Shown here: piece by piece, positions 1 through 5,544 of the stretch
Layout of the letters: every line of letters begins with the position of its first letter
Position numbering within the stretch: position 1 is the first letter of the stretch
DNA from: CAYOZL01 sp964408435
GTDB taxonomy: Bacteria; Bdellovibrionota_C; UBA2361; SZUA-149; CAYOZL01
Assembly: GCA_964408435.1 (NCBI GenBank)
Contig: CAYOZL010000091.1
Location: forward strand, 1 to 5,544
Length of the DNA stretch: 5,544 bases
Direction of reading: 5' to 3'
The notes under the pieces: generated by a model
Database searches by the model: none
What the model was told of the DNA's origin: nothing
The model's input: only the letters and a program-made list of their open reading frames with translations
Translations under genes and position numbers: made by a program

Positions 1-3000
1 GATAGTATAGAGGAGCTCCATCGTGGTTGCTCTGTTCTTGCCGTAACTGATAATCAAGTGCACGCTCTAATAAATGATGTTAGTTTTATTACTAGATTAA
101 ATGGAGATAGTTACGAAGGCAGAGAGTTTGATACAGAAGTAGAAGATGATTTATCTTCTAGTCATGAAGCTTTATTAGATCATATACAAAATCAATTAAA
201 TGATTTTAAATATGAAAAATTTGAACTTAATCTTACAGACCTTTCCGAGCAAGAGAGTATTGAAAAATATCATGAAGTCTTAGAAGATGTGACCAGTAAA
301 GGTAACAATATTATAGCAAGATTAGAAAATGAAGAATTAAAACAGTCAGTTAATAATATAGTCCTAAATCATAGAAGAGAGTTATCTAATAAGTTAGCTG
401 ATTCATTAGAAAGACATTTCGATTTAATTTATTTATCAAGTGACAATTCAAGATATTTCATTAGAAACGATGCAAGTTGTCTATGTGTGTCGACTAATCA
501 CAGTGATTTATCAATTCAAAATATTTTTAAAATAGAACAGTTGTTTTTTGTAGATATTGAAAATATGAAAACACTTGAAAATGCTTTAACTAATGATATT
601 CAAGATCTCTCAATTGCTGCAACTACAAAGCCTGTAGCTTCTAGCTCTATGCCTTTATTTTTTCTATCTGATTCAGACTTAAGTTTTGATAATGGAAAAC
701 TTAGAATAAGAAAGAGAACAGAACAAATATTACCTGCTTTAGCTCCAAGAATATATTCAGTAAAGAAAGATACATTAAATCGTAATGAGAACTTAATTGA
801 AGAACCTTTCTGGTCTAGAATAACAGATGAAGCTCAGCTAACTAAAGAAAGAATTGAAGATCTACAATGGCTAAGGAATCACAAACTTTTAGAAGGTTTT
901 GATATCTATTTAAGCTCAGTTTGGATGAGCTTTCAACAAGCTTGGATTGAAGAATATAGTGATTTGCATGCTGATAATAGAATAGAGCTATATTGCCAAA
1001 GAGTTTTGCAAGAGATTGTAAGTCAGTGTCAATTAAATAATGATATTATAGATACTCCAAGATGGGATAGGTTTCATGAATATATCGCTCTTTTGCACGG
1101 AGAGATAGGATTATTTTCTCAACGCAGGTATTCTCTAAATATTACCGAGTCTACTAAGTATTATTTAAATCTAATAATAGCAAAAATAGAAAACTTACAA
1201 GATGAAGGCAATTTTGAATTAGCAAGCAAGCTTTCTAAGGCAGTTTATACAAAATACTTTTCCTCATCTCCAGATTTAACAGAACCACTTAGAATGGAGG
1301 ATAAATTACTTTTCTCTGCAAAAGCAAACAGAATACCATTAATTCAAAGCTGGTTTGGGCAGACTACAATTGGCGATTTTGTATATCATCTTAGTTTTGC
1401 AAGAGACCAAGGAGAACTCACTTGGGAAGATCGTTTAACTGATTATACTTTAAGTTTAGAAGTTGCAGACGCAATAGATTTCTCTCATTTATTAAATGCA
1501 ATGGCAGCAAACGCTGCTGGGAATGGTTATTGGGCAGAACCTGCTTATCAAAGAGTATTAAATATACTAGAAAATCTCACTACTAAGAGTGATTTTCCTA
1601 TAGTTAGATATGCAGCATATACGCATCTACAAAGGGCTAAGCAGCAATGGAGTAATCCTTCTGTTGGTGTATTTAATTTTATGGGTTCTCAAACTGGAAT
1701 CGACCAAACTAGATTGCCTGAACCAATGCTTCTAGCTAGAGAAGAGGAATCTAATAAGTTAGAAGAAACTTATTATGTAAAGGACAGTATTTATTTAAAA
1801 CTTAGACGTATTAGTAAAGATACAATCGGTGTTTATGATAGAAGTGGTAGATTAACAGGCTTATTTAAAGAAAATGATCCTAGTTTAGCTGAACAGCAAT
1901 CAAAACCTCAAATAAAATCTAAAACTTTAGATATTTTAATTCAAAATATTTCATCTGATAATGGCTCATTTCAACATGATTTCTCAGATTTTATTAAATT
2001 CTTTACAACACCTCTTCTTGCTCATTCACCTGAGCAGGACTTAGACTTATGGTTAGAGCAAAATTTAAAAGTTTTATCTGGTTCTAAATGGAAGGAAGCT
2101 CGAGAGGCTTTTAAAACTATTAATTATTGGTACGGTAGAGTTAGAGAATATCAATCTGAGTTTTATCAAAATGCTGGAGATGTCTCTGAAAAAGCTTCAA
2201 TTGAGTATGTAGAAAAATTTAAAGAAATAATGTCTGAAATAATTAAAGAAGATACTAGTGGCTACTTTGCTAGAAGTTGGAAAGAATTTCAAGAAGCTAA
2301 AGGTGATGGCGAAATGGAATATGTTGTTGCTGATAGAACTATTAATCTTTTAATGAGTGGTATTAAATTTCCTATTAATGATGTTATCGATAATAATGAA
2401 AGCCTTTTTAAAAATATTGAGTCTTTAAAACAAGAGCTTTTAAGATGCAAGGAAATTCATAGAAGCGCTCATAAGATGCCTGAAGAGCCTCCTTTTCAAG
2501 AGCAGTATGAAAAAGAAGTTAGAGCAGCGAAAGAAACAATTAATCTTTCTAATGAGGAGCTCTCTTACATTAAGAGTAATATGCTAAAAGTTTTAGAAGA
2601 ACAAAAGCAAAATATGCTAGATAGTTTAATAAAGCCTGATGTTGTAAAACTAAAAAATTTAGGTCATGAATTTCTTCCTTTTGATGTTAAAGAAGATGTG
2701 CCTTTATTGTTAAGTCACATGCATAATCCTATAATTAGACAAGCAATTGAGGCTGATTTAGAAACTGATTTAAATCAAGTGCCACTAAGATCGCAAATTC
2801 ATCTTTTGAGATTTATTGCCTCTAGGCAAACAGAAGAATTTGAAGAATTAAGAGGCGTTCTTTTATCTAACAATTTAAAAAATAATCCTGAGTTAAAATT
2901 AAAAGTGTTAGAATCTTTTATTGCCAATGCAGAGAATGAGCAGCATTGTGCTCCGATTTTAGAGTTGGCAAGAAATCTAAATCCAGAACAAGCAAGTAAA

Positions 3001-3810
3001 GTTTTTGGTAAATACCTAGAAATAGTGGACTCAACGCTAGAAATGGAAAAGGTCTTAACTGAATTTGATTATGATAAATCTGAAAATCAAATAATTATCG
3101 ATGCAACACAGAGAATTCTATCTAGAGCAAACGAGATGCTTGCTGACTATTCCAGAAGAGCAAAGCAAGCACCATTAGTAGGAGAATCTGTGGATGAGTT
3201 AGTTTCAGAACTTAACACAGTAAACTCATATGCTGTTGCAACTCTTGGCGCTTATAAAAGCATTAAGGTTATTGCAAAACAAAATAATGAAAAAGTAGGC
3301 CTAGATGCAATTAAGAATTTAGAGATTTTAGATGCAGTGCCAGGTTCAGATATAGAGCCATTTCATGGACAAATGGAAGATATTTCACACGCTAATGTTT
3401 TTGGACTATATGCCGACCCTGATTTAAGACCGGGTATACATGAAGCAATGCTTAAAGCATTAAAAAATCCAAATTCTAAATTTTACTTAATGGTTAAAGA
3501 TGGAGTTGTAATTCAATTTTTAAGAATTGATGAAAAAGAACATGAAGAAACTGGTGAGAAGTATTTATATTTAGGTTCAGTTAATGGAATGCCTTTAGGT
3601 AAGGGCTGGGGAACAGGAGCTCCTTTTATTGCTTCTATAGTAAATAGACTCGGAAAAGATATGCCTATAGAGCTTGATTGTTGGGATGGTACTCCTGCGG
3701 TAGCTTTATATAAAGCCTTAGGCTTTGAAGAAGCATATAGAATTACTGAATATAAAGACAAGCCAGTAGATGACTGGGCTTATTATAGAAGAGAAGCTGA
3801 TAATGATTAA
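1..3810 (+). CDS. Very large alpha-helical protein with C-terminal GNAT-like acetyltransferase domain (5' partial)
   Basis: The frame is open from base 1 to the TAA at 3808-3810, giving 1269 visible residues (numbered from base 1). The GTG at 58 is not a credible start: the frame is open upstream and no ribosome-binding site precedes it, so the 5' end lies outside the window. Residues 1 to about 790 are helix-rich and match no family I recognise. About 800-880 is charged and coiled-coil-like. About 900-1020 looks like an alpha-solenoid of HEAT-like helix pairs. About 1120-1262 resembles a GNAT fold: strands SKFYLMV and VVIQFLRI, then GKGWGTG (1200-1206) where the acetyl-CoA pyrophosphate loop is expected, then PAVALYKALGF (1232-1242), the typical motif B helix ending in GF. 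Acetylation of a protein or small molecule would follow from the family; the substrate is unknown. No membrane segment stands out. The helical part may be a scaffold or partner-binding region. Coding is certain, the GNAT call is fairly good, and the rest is undetermined. Confidence 0.9.
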   Translation, partial: DSIEELHRGCSVLAVTDNQVHALINDVSFITRLNGDSYEGREFDTEVEDDLSSSHEALLDHIQNQLNDFKYEKFELNLTDLSEQESIEKYHEVLEDVTSKGNNIIARLENEELKQSVNNIVLNHRRELSNKLADSLERHFDLIYLSSDNSRYFIRNDASCLCVSTNHSDLSIQNIFKIEQLFFVDIENMKTLENALTNDIQDLSIAATTKPVASSSMPLFFLSDSDLSFDNGKLRIRKRTEQILPALAPRIYSVKKDTLNRNENLIEEPFWSRITDEAQLTKERIEDLQWLRNHKLLEGFDIYLSSVWMSFQQAWIEEYSDLHADNRIELYCQRVLQEIVSQCQLNNDIIDTPRWDRFHEYIALLHGEIGLFSQRRYSLNITESTKYYLNLIIAKIENLQDEGNFELASKLSKAVYTKYFSSSPDLTEPLRMEDKLLFSAKANRIPLIQSWFGQTTIGDFVYHLSFARDQGELTWEDRLTDYTLSLEVADAIDFSHLLNAMAANAAGNGYWAEPAYQRVLNILENLTTKSDFPIVRYAAYTHLQRAKQQWSNPSVGVFNFMGSQTGIDQTRLPEPMLLAREEESNKLEETYYVKDSIYLKLRRISKDTIGVYDRSGRLTGLFKENDPSLAEQQSKPQIKSKTLDILIQNISSDNGSFQHDFSDFIKFFTTPLLAHSPEQDLDLWLEQNLKVLSGSKWKEAREAFKTINYWYGRVREYQSEFYQNAGDVSEKASIEYVEKFKEIMSEIIKEDTSGYFARSWKEFQEAKGDGEMEYVVADRTINLLMSGIKFPINDVIDNNESLFKNIESLKQELLRCKEIHRSAHKMPEEPPFQEQYEKEVRAAKETINLSNEELSYIKSNMLKVLEEQKQNMLDSLIKPDVVKLKNLGHEFLPFDVKEDVPLLLSHMHNPIIRQAIEADLETDLNQVPLRSQIHLLRFIASRQTEEFEELRGVLLSNNLKNNPELKLKVLESFIANAENEQHCAPILELARNLNPEQASKVFGKYLEIVDSTLEMEKVLTEFDYDKSENQIIIDATQRILSRANEMLADYSRRAKQAPLVGESVDELVSELNTVNSYAVATLGAYKSIKVIAKQNNEKVGLDAIKNLEILDAVPGSDIEPFHGQMEDISHANVFGLYADPDLRPGIHEAMLKALKNPNSKFYLMVKDGVVIQFLRIDEKEHEETGEKYLYLGSVNGMPLGKGWGTGAPFIASIVNRLGKDMPIELDCWDGTPAVALYKALGFEEAYRITEYKDKPVDDWAYYRREADND

Positions 3811-3819
3811 ACTTTAATC
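3805..3819. repeat. 15-bp near-perfect palindrome over the stop codon of the large gene
   Basis: GATTAAA-C-TTTAATC has two 7-bp arms around one central base. It covers the TAA of the upstream gene and lies 13 bp before the -10 box of the next gene, where a -35 element or operator would sit. It could be a binding site for a dimeric winged-helix protein such as the one encoded just downstream. As RNA the stem would be weak and AT-rich, and no U-run follows directly, so it is not a convincing terminator. In AT-rich DNA a palindrome of this size can arise by chance. Confidence 0.35.
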
Positions 3820-3832
3820 TCTTTCTAACCGA

Positions 3833-3838
3833 TATAAT
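3833..3838 (+). promoter_or_regulatory. Candidate -10 box (TATAAT) for the MarR-like gene
   Basis: A perfect sigma70-type -10 hexamer lies in the 50-bp gap before the ATG at 3861. It would start transcription near 3845, leaving a leader of about 15 nt. No good -35 hexamer is present at the right distance and there is no extended -10 TG, so the promoter would be weak or activator-dependent. The palindrome at 3805-3819 occupies the -35 area. The gene may also be read through from upstream. Confidence 0.4.
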
Positions 3839-3860
3839 ATTATTGTATATTGAAACTATT

Positions 3861-5120
3861 ATGTCGTTAGGTTTAGCTAAAGAAATCCATTATTACGTGC
3901 TTCTTTTTCAAAGAAGAATGAGAAAAGTTCGTTTTGATTATGACTTTCCATTAGATAACGACTCAATGTTGTTATTAATGCTCTTAGCAACTGAAAAAGA
4001 AATTACTGCAACTGAAGTAGCTAAAATACTAGTTTTACAAAAAACTAAAGTTTCTAGAGAATTATTTAAGTTAGAGCAAGCAGGTTATATTGAGTCTATT
4101 AGCTCAAAAGAAGATAGAAGAACTAAGCTATTAAAATACACGAAAGCAGGTAGAGATTTGGTTAATGAGTTAAAACGAATTAATAATGATATTTCTATTC
4201 GAGGCATTTATCCAATTAAAGCTAAAAAAAGAGAAGTATTTGTTAAATTTTTTACTCAATTAAGTGATGCTTTGGGTTTTGAAAAAGCTGAGCCTAATCC
4301 TGGTGAGTTGCCACTTTGGAATCAGCAAAGAAGAATAGCAAGTCATAGTGGGATGGTTGGAAATGAGTATATGAGCTCAGGGTTGCAGCTCTTAGAGTAT
4401 CAAATATTTATTGAGCTAATTAAAGTAGATGCTGATTTAAGATTTTCTCATTTTGTAGAAAAATTACCTTTTGAGGCTAGTAAAATGTCTCGTTCTATTA
4501 GTGCCTTTGAGAAAAAAGGCTATATGGCTAAAAAAGCTAATAAGACCGATAAGAGAGGAATAAATGTTAGAATCACTAAAAAAGGCCAAGATTTTTTTAG
4601 TGAAATTAACGATAAAGTAGCAAAGCGTTATTTAGAAGCGCTTATTAGTATAGATAAAAAGATTGCTAAGGAATTTATAGCATCGATGAAGACGCTCGAT
4701 GATGTCAATTTACCACCCCCAACTCCAAGAGAAATTACTTTATCTGTATGTAGTACTGAAGATGATTTTAAATTAGCGAGAAAAATATTAGTTGAACTTT
4801 TAGTAAAGGCTTCTAGACATAATGTGCTTACTTCTAAGTTGATACCTGAGAATTTCTTCTGTGTTAACTACAGAGTCGCTAGCACTACAATTGGAGTTTT
4901 AACTATTAGTAGGGATAAGGGTAGTGATATTAGTAGTGTAATTAACTTTGAAATATCCTTACCTTCTGATTTAAAACACTTATCTATGGAGCAATGTTTA
5001 AAGCTAGGTTTAGCAAAGTATAATAAGAAAAGTGTAAATCTGCCTACTAACATACAAGATAGATTATCCTTGCCACCAGAAATTCAGCTAACTGCTTCAA
5101 AAGCCCCACAGGGATTTTAA
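3861..5120 (+). CDS. Tandem MarR-type winged-helix regulator with C-terminal GNAT-like extension
   Basis: The product has 419 residues from the ATG at 3861. An in-frame TTG at 3843 would add six residues, but it lies at or before the predicted transcription start, so ATG is preferred. No Shine-Dalgarno sequence is seen for either. Two MarR-like winged-helix domains share one chain. The first spans about 36-107, with recognition helix KTKVSRELFKLEQAGYI (61-77) and wing SKEDRRTK (82-89). The second spans about 175-255, with SKMSRSISAFEKKGYM (207-222) and wing NKTDKRG (227-233). The D-[RK]-R wing motif in both is the family hallmark. MarR proteins are usually about 140-150 residues and bind palindromic operators as dimers; a fused pair could act as a single-chain dimer. 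Residues about 290-419 resemble the first half of a GNAT or FeeM/autoinducer-synthase fold (LARKILVELL, then ENFFCVNYR, TIGVLTISR, VINFEISLP) but lack an acetyl-CoA loop, so activity is doubtful. It is probably a cytoplasmic DNA-binding regulator with a ligand-sensing or degenerate tail. It follows the large gene by 50 bp, and a promoter with a palindrome lies 107 bp downstream. Confidence 0.85.
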   Translation: MSLGLAKEIHYYVLLFQRRMRKVRFDYDFPLDNDSMLLLMLLATEKEITATEVAKILVLQKTKVSRELFKLEQAGYIESISSKEDRRTKLLKYTKAGRDLVNELKRINNDISIRGIYPIKAKKREVFVKFFTQLSDALGFEKAEPNPGELPLWNQQRRIASHSGMVGNEYMSSGLQLLEYQIFIELIKVDADLRFSHFVEKLPFEASKMSRSISAFEKKGYMAKKANKTDKRGINVRITKKGQDFFSEINDKVAKRYLEALISIDKKIAKEFIASMKTLDDVNLPPPTPREITLSVCSTEDDFKLARKILVELLVKASRHNVLTSKLIPENFFCVNYRVASTTIGVLTISRDKGSDISSVINFEISLPSDLKHLSMEQCLKLGLAKYNKKSVNLPTNIQDRLSLPPEIQLTASKAPQGF

Positions 5121-5226
5121 AATCTATTTTTAAATAATTCTTTCTAATTTTTAAACCTTTTGCTCCCCATAATATAAGCTTAGTAAATACGGGCACTTAA
5201 TAATCTTTAATTAAGCATGAATTTAC
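5121..5226. other. AT-rich intergenic spacer without a gene
   Basis: The stretch between the MarR-like gene and the downstream promoter is about 24% GC. It has stops in all frames and no clear rho-independent terminator: the only inverted repeat near the stop codon is the AT-only palindrome GATTTTAAAATC (5113-5124), which as RNA gives a 4-bp stem. Termination of the upstream gene is therefore not explained by the visible sequence. Confidence 0.6.
5196..5215. repeat. AT-rich inverted repeat upstream of the RNA promoter
   Basis: CTTAAT (5196-5201) and ATTAAG (5210-5215) form a perfect 6-bp inverted repeat with an 8-nt spacer, ending 11 bp before the -35 box. It could be an upstream regulator site or a weak hairpin in read-through transcripts. 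Its AT composition makes chance occurrence likely. Confidence 0.25.
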
Positions 5227-5255
5227 TTGACAATAGGAAGGTTCTATTGTATTTT
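5227..5255 (+). promoter_or_regulatory. Strong sigma70-like promoter of the structured RNA
   Basis: TTGACA (5227-5232, consensus -35) is followed by a 17-bp spacer and TATTTT (5250-5255, -10 with four of six consensus bases). The predicted start, seven bases past the -10 box, is about 5262. That is the base of the first hairpin of the downstream RNA, which supports both calls. No open reading frame with a ribosome-binding site follows within the window, so the promoter appears to serve an RNA gene or a long structured leader. Confidence 0.75.
5230..5250. promoter_or_regulatory. Candidate operator: 7-bp inverted repeat inside the promoter
   Basis: ACAATAG (5230-5236) and CTATTGT (5244-5250) are perfect inverted repeats separated by seven bases. 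They fill the spacer and touch both promoter boxes, so a bound dimer would block RNA polymerase. The ACAAT/ATTGT half-sites recall operators of some MarR-family members such as OhrR, whose sites carry ACAATT/AATTGT halves, though with different spacing. The nearest regulator gene, a double MarR protein, ends 109 bp upstream. The repeat is seen directly; its assignment to that regulator is inference. Confidence 0.5.
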
Positions 5256-5260
5256 AGGAA

Positions 5261-5303
5261 TGTATCGTTTTTAAATGAAACTATTTTATTCAAAAACGTT
5301 ATA
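5261..5303 (+). other. First hairpin of the structured RNA (AT-rich)
   Basis: CGUUUUU (5266-5272) pairs with AAAAACG (5292-5298). After a U-U mismatch, 5261-5264 pairs with 5300-5303. Inside, GAA (5277-5279) can pair with UUC (5289-5291) across a 4-nt bulge. The stem begins at the predicted transcript start. A run of five U at 5307-5311 follows after a few bases, so a weak early terminator or attenuator is an alternative reading, but the stem is AT-rich and the U-run is offset. Confidence 0.45.
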
Positions 5304-5317
5304 ACCTTTTTAGCTTG

Positions 5318-5410
5318 AGAGATTGTTTAAACAACTCTTTAGCGAACACGCAGTAGGGCAGTATGAGTCGTGTTTTAGTTAGCTACGAATAAAGAGCTTC
5401 TATAATCTCT
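5318..5410 (+). other. Nested arm of the structured RNA with an alternative fold
   Basis: The outer helix pairs AGAGAUUGU (5318-5326) with AUAAUCUCU (5402-5410), nine pairs including one G-U. The middle helix pairs CUCUUUA (5335-5341) with UAAAGAG (5390-5396). The inner helix pairs GAACACG (5344-5350) with CGUGUUU (5369-5375), closing an 18-nt loop that contains GGGCAGUAUGAG. The same 5' strands can instead form a local hairpin, 5318-5326 with 5331-5338, closed by a UUAA loop, so two mutually exclusive folds exist. Confidence 0.45.
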
Positions 5411-5414
5411 AATA

Positions 5415-5473
5415 CTACCCGTCAGCGTGCCCCTAAATAAGGGGATGCTTCTTTGGAAAGAGAATATGGGTAG
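5415..5473 (+). other. Three-way junction with GNRA-capped arm
   Basis: The closing helix pairs CUACCCGU (5415-5422) with AUGGGUAG (5466-5473), eight pairs with one G-U. Arm A pairs GCGU (5425-5428) with AUGC (5445-5448) and, after a bulged G, CCCC (5430-5433) with GGGG (5441-5444), closing a 7-nt UAAAUAA loop. Arm B pairs UUCUUU (5449-5454) with AGAGAA (5459-5464), capped by the GNRA tetraloop GGAA. The linkers are 2, 0 and 1 nt, so the junction is compact and arms A and B could stack coaxially. Confidence 0.6.
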
Positions 5474-5483
5474 AAGACTAATT

Positions 5484-5530
5484 GCTGTTTTCTTAGGTCG
5501 TATCTTTAGGTGCGGCCACTTGAGAACAGC
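5484..5530 (+). other. 47-nt rod-like hairpin of the structured RNA
   Basis: GCUGUUUUC (5484-5492) pairs with GAGAACAGC (5522-5530), nine pairs with one G-U. After a 3/4-nt internal loop, GGUCGUAUC (5496-5504) pairs with GGUGCGGCC (5509-5517), nine pairs with three G-U, around a UUUA loop. Keeping 18 pairs with only G-U departures from Watson-Crick pairing fits RNA selected on the plus strand. Confidence 0.6.
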
Positions 5531-5544
5531 GGCATTCGCATTAA

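Larger units (their letters stand above)
5262..5544 (+). ncRNA. Candidate structured RNA of unknown family (3' end outside window)
   Basis: It starts at the predicted transcription start and runs off the right edge. GC rises from about 24% in the spacer to about 47% in most of 5341-5540, a recognised sign of structured RNA in AT-rich genomes. Helices read by eye, in order: a first hairpin (5261-5303); a nested arm of helices 5318-5326/5402-5410, 5335-5341/5390-5396 and 5344-5350/5369-5375 with an 18-nt loop; a three-way junction (5415-5473); and a long hairpin (5484-5530). G-U pairs in several helices would be A-C mismatches on the other strand, so the transcript is plus-strand. I saw no hallmarks of RNase P RNA, tmRNA, SRP RNA, 6S RNA, group I or II introns, T-box or B12, TPP and FMN riboswitches. 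It could be a trans-acting RNA, a structured leader of a gene beyond the edge, or the RNA part of an element such as a retron or an IscB-type guide RNA system. Nothing visible decides among these. Confidence 0.65.

Noticed and set aside
58..60. GTG as the start of the large gene
   Set aside because: The same frame is open for all 19 codons upstream to the window edge and no ribosome-binding site precedes the GTG, so the gene most likely begins outside the window.
3513..3761. Minus-strand open frame of 82 codons inside the large gene
   Set aside because: It lies antisense to the GNAT-like domain, whose plus-strand motifs are clear. It has no ribosome-binding site or recognisable domain, so it is a shadow of the real gene.
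4868..5053. Minus-strand open frame of 61 codons inside the MarR-like gene
   Set aside because: It is antisense to a convincing coding region, has no start signal and no known motif. Its leucine-rich look comes from the complementary strand.
5113..5135. Rho-independent terminator after the MarR-like gene (GATTTTAAAATC followed by T-rich DNA)
   Set aside because: The palindrome is almost all A and T and as RNA makes only a 4-bp stem with no GC-rich base, so it is too weak to call.
5476..5480. GACUA resembling the P7 strand of a group I intron
   Set aside because: A five-base match is expected by chance. The neighbouring helices lack A-rich P4 junctions, and no partner P7 strand is visible.
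5513..5521. GCCACTT resembling the B12-box of cobalamin riboswitches
   Set aside because: The last base of GCCACTG differs, the other conserved cobalamin riboswitch segments are absent, and the bases are explained by the rod hairpin.
5466..5544. Small plus-strand coding region beginning ATGGGTAGAAGA
   Set aside because: Its ATG lies in the closing helix of the three-way junction, no Shine-Dalgarno sequence precedes it, and RNA pairing explains the sequence better. It runs off the edge, so it cannot be fully excluded.

Overview
The window is AT-rich DNA, about 27-32% GC in the coding parts where I counted, with bacterial features. The reading frames are long and uninterrupted under the standard code and end in TAA. 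Arg is mostly AGA. There is a sigma70-like promoter (TTGACA, 17-bp spacer, TATTTT), and no clear Shine-Dalgarno sequence precedes the second gene. This fits many low-GC bacterial lineages, and I cannot name the organism. There are no rRNA or tRNA genes, no insertion sequence and no CRISPR array.

Layout, all reading rightward. (1) 1-3810: the 3' part of a gene for a very large, mostly alpha-helical protein. At least 1269 residues are visible, and the frame is open through the left edge, so the true start is outside the window. Only the last ~145 residues look like a known fold, a GNAT-type acetyltransferase. (2) 3811-3860: a short gap with a near-perfect palindrome and a consensus -10 box. (3) 3861-5120: a 419-residue protein with two MarR-type winged-helix domains in one chain, plus a ~130-residue tail resembling the N-terminal half of a GNAT/autoinducer-synthase-like fold. 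(4) 5121-5226: a very AT-rich spacer. (5) 5227-5255: the best promoter in the window, with a perfect 7-bp inverted repeat filling the space between -35 and -10. (6) 5262 to the right edge: a probable structured non-coding RNA or structured mRNA leader.

Region 6 is the most interesting part. GC content rises from about 24% (5121-5220) to about 47% (most of 5341-5540). The rise coincides with nested helices, a compact three-way junction with a GGAA (GNRA) tetraloop, and a 47-nt rod-like hairpin. Several G-U pairs fit only a plus-strand transcript. The predicted transcription start (about 5262) coincides with the base of the first hairpin. I could not match it to RNase P RNA, tmRNA, SRP RNA, 6S RNA, a group I or II intron, a T-box or a common riboswitch. 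It runs off the right edge, so its full length and any downstream partner gene are unknown.

A possible, unproven link between the parts is that the double MarR protein binds the palindrome in the promoter just downstream of its own gene and so controls the structured RNA. It might also control its own promoter at 3805-3838. The large GNAT-tailed protein lies immediately upstream on the same strand, but nothing in the sequence shows what it modifies.
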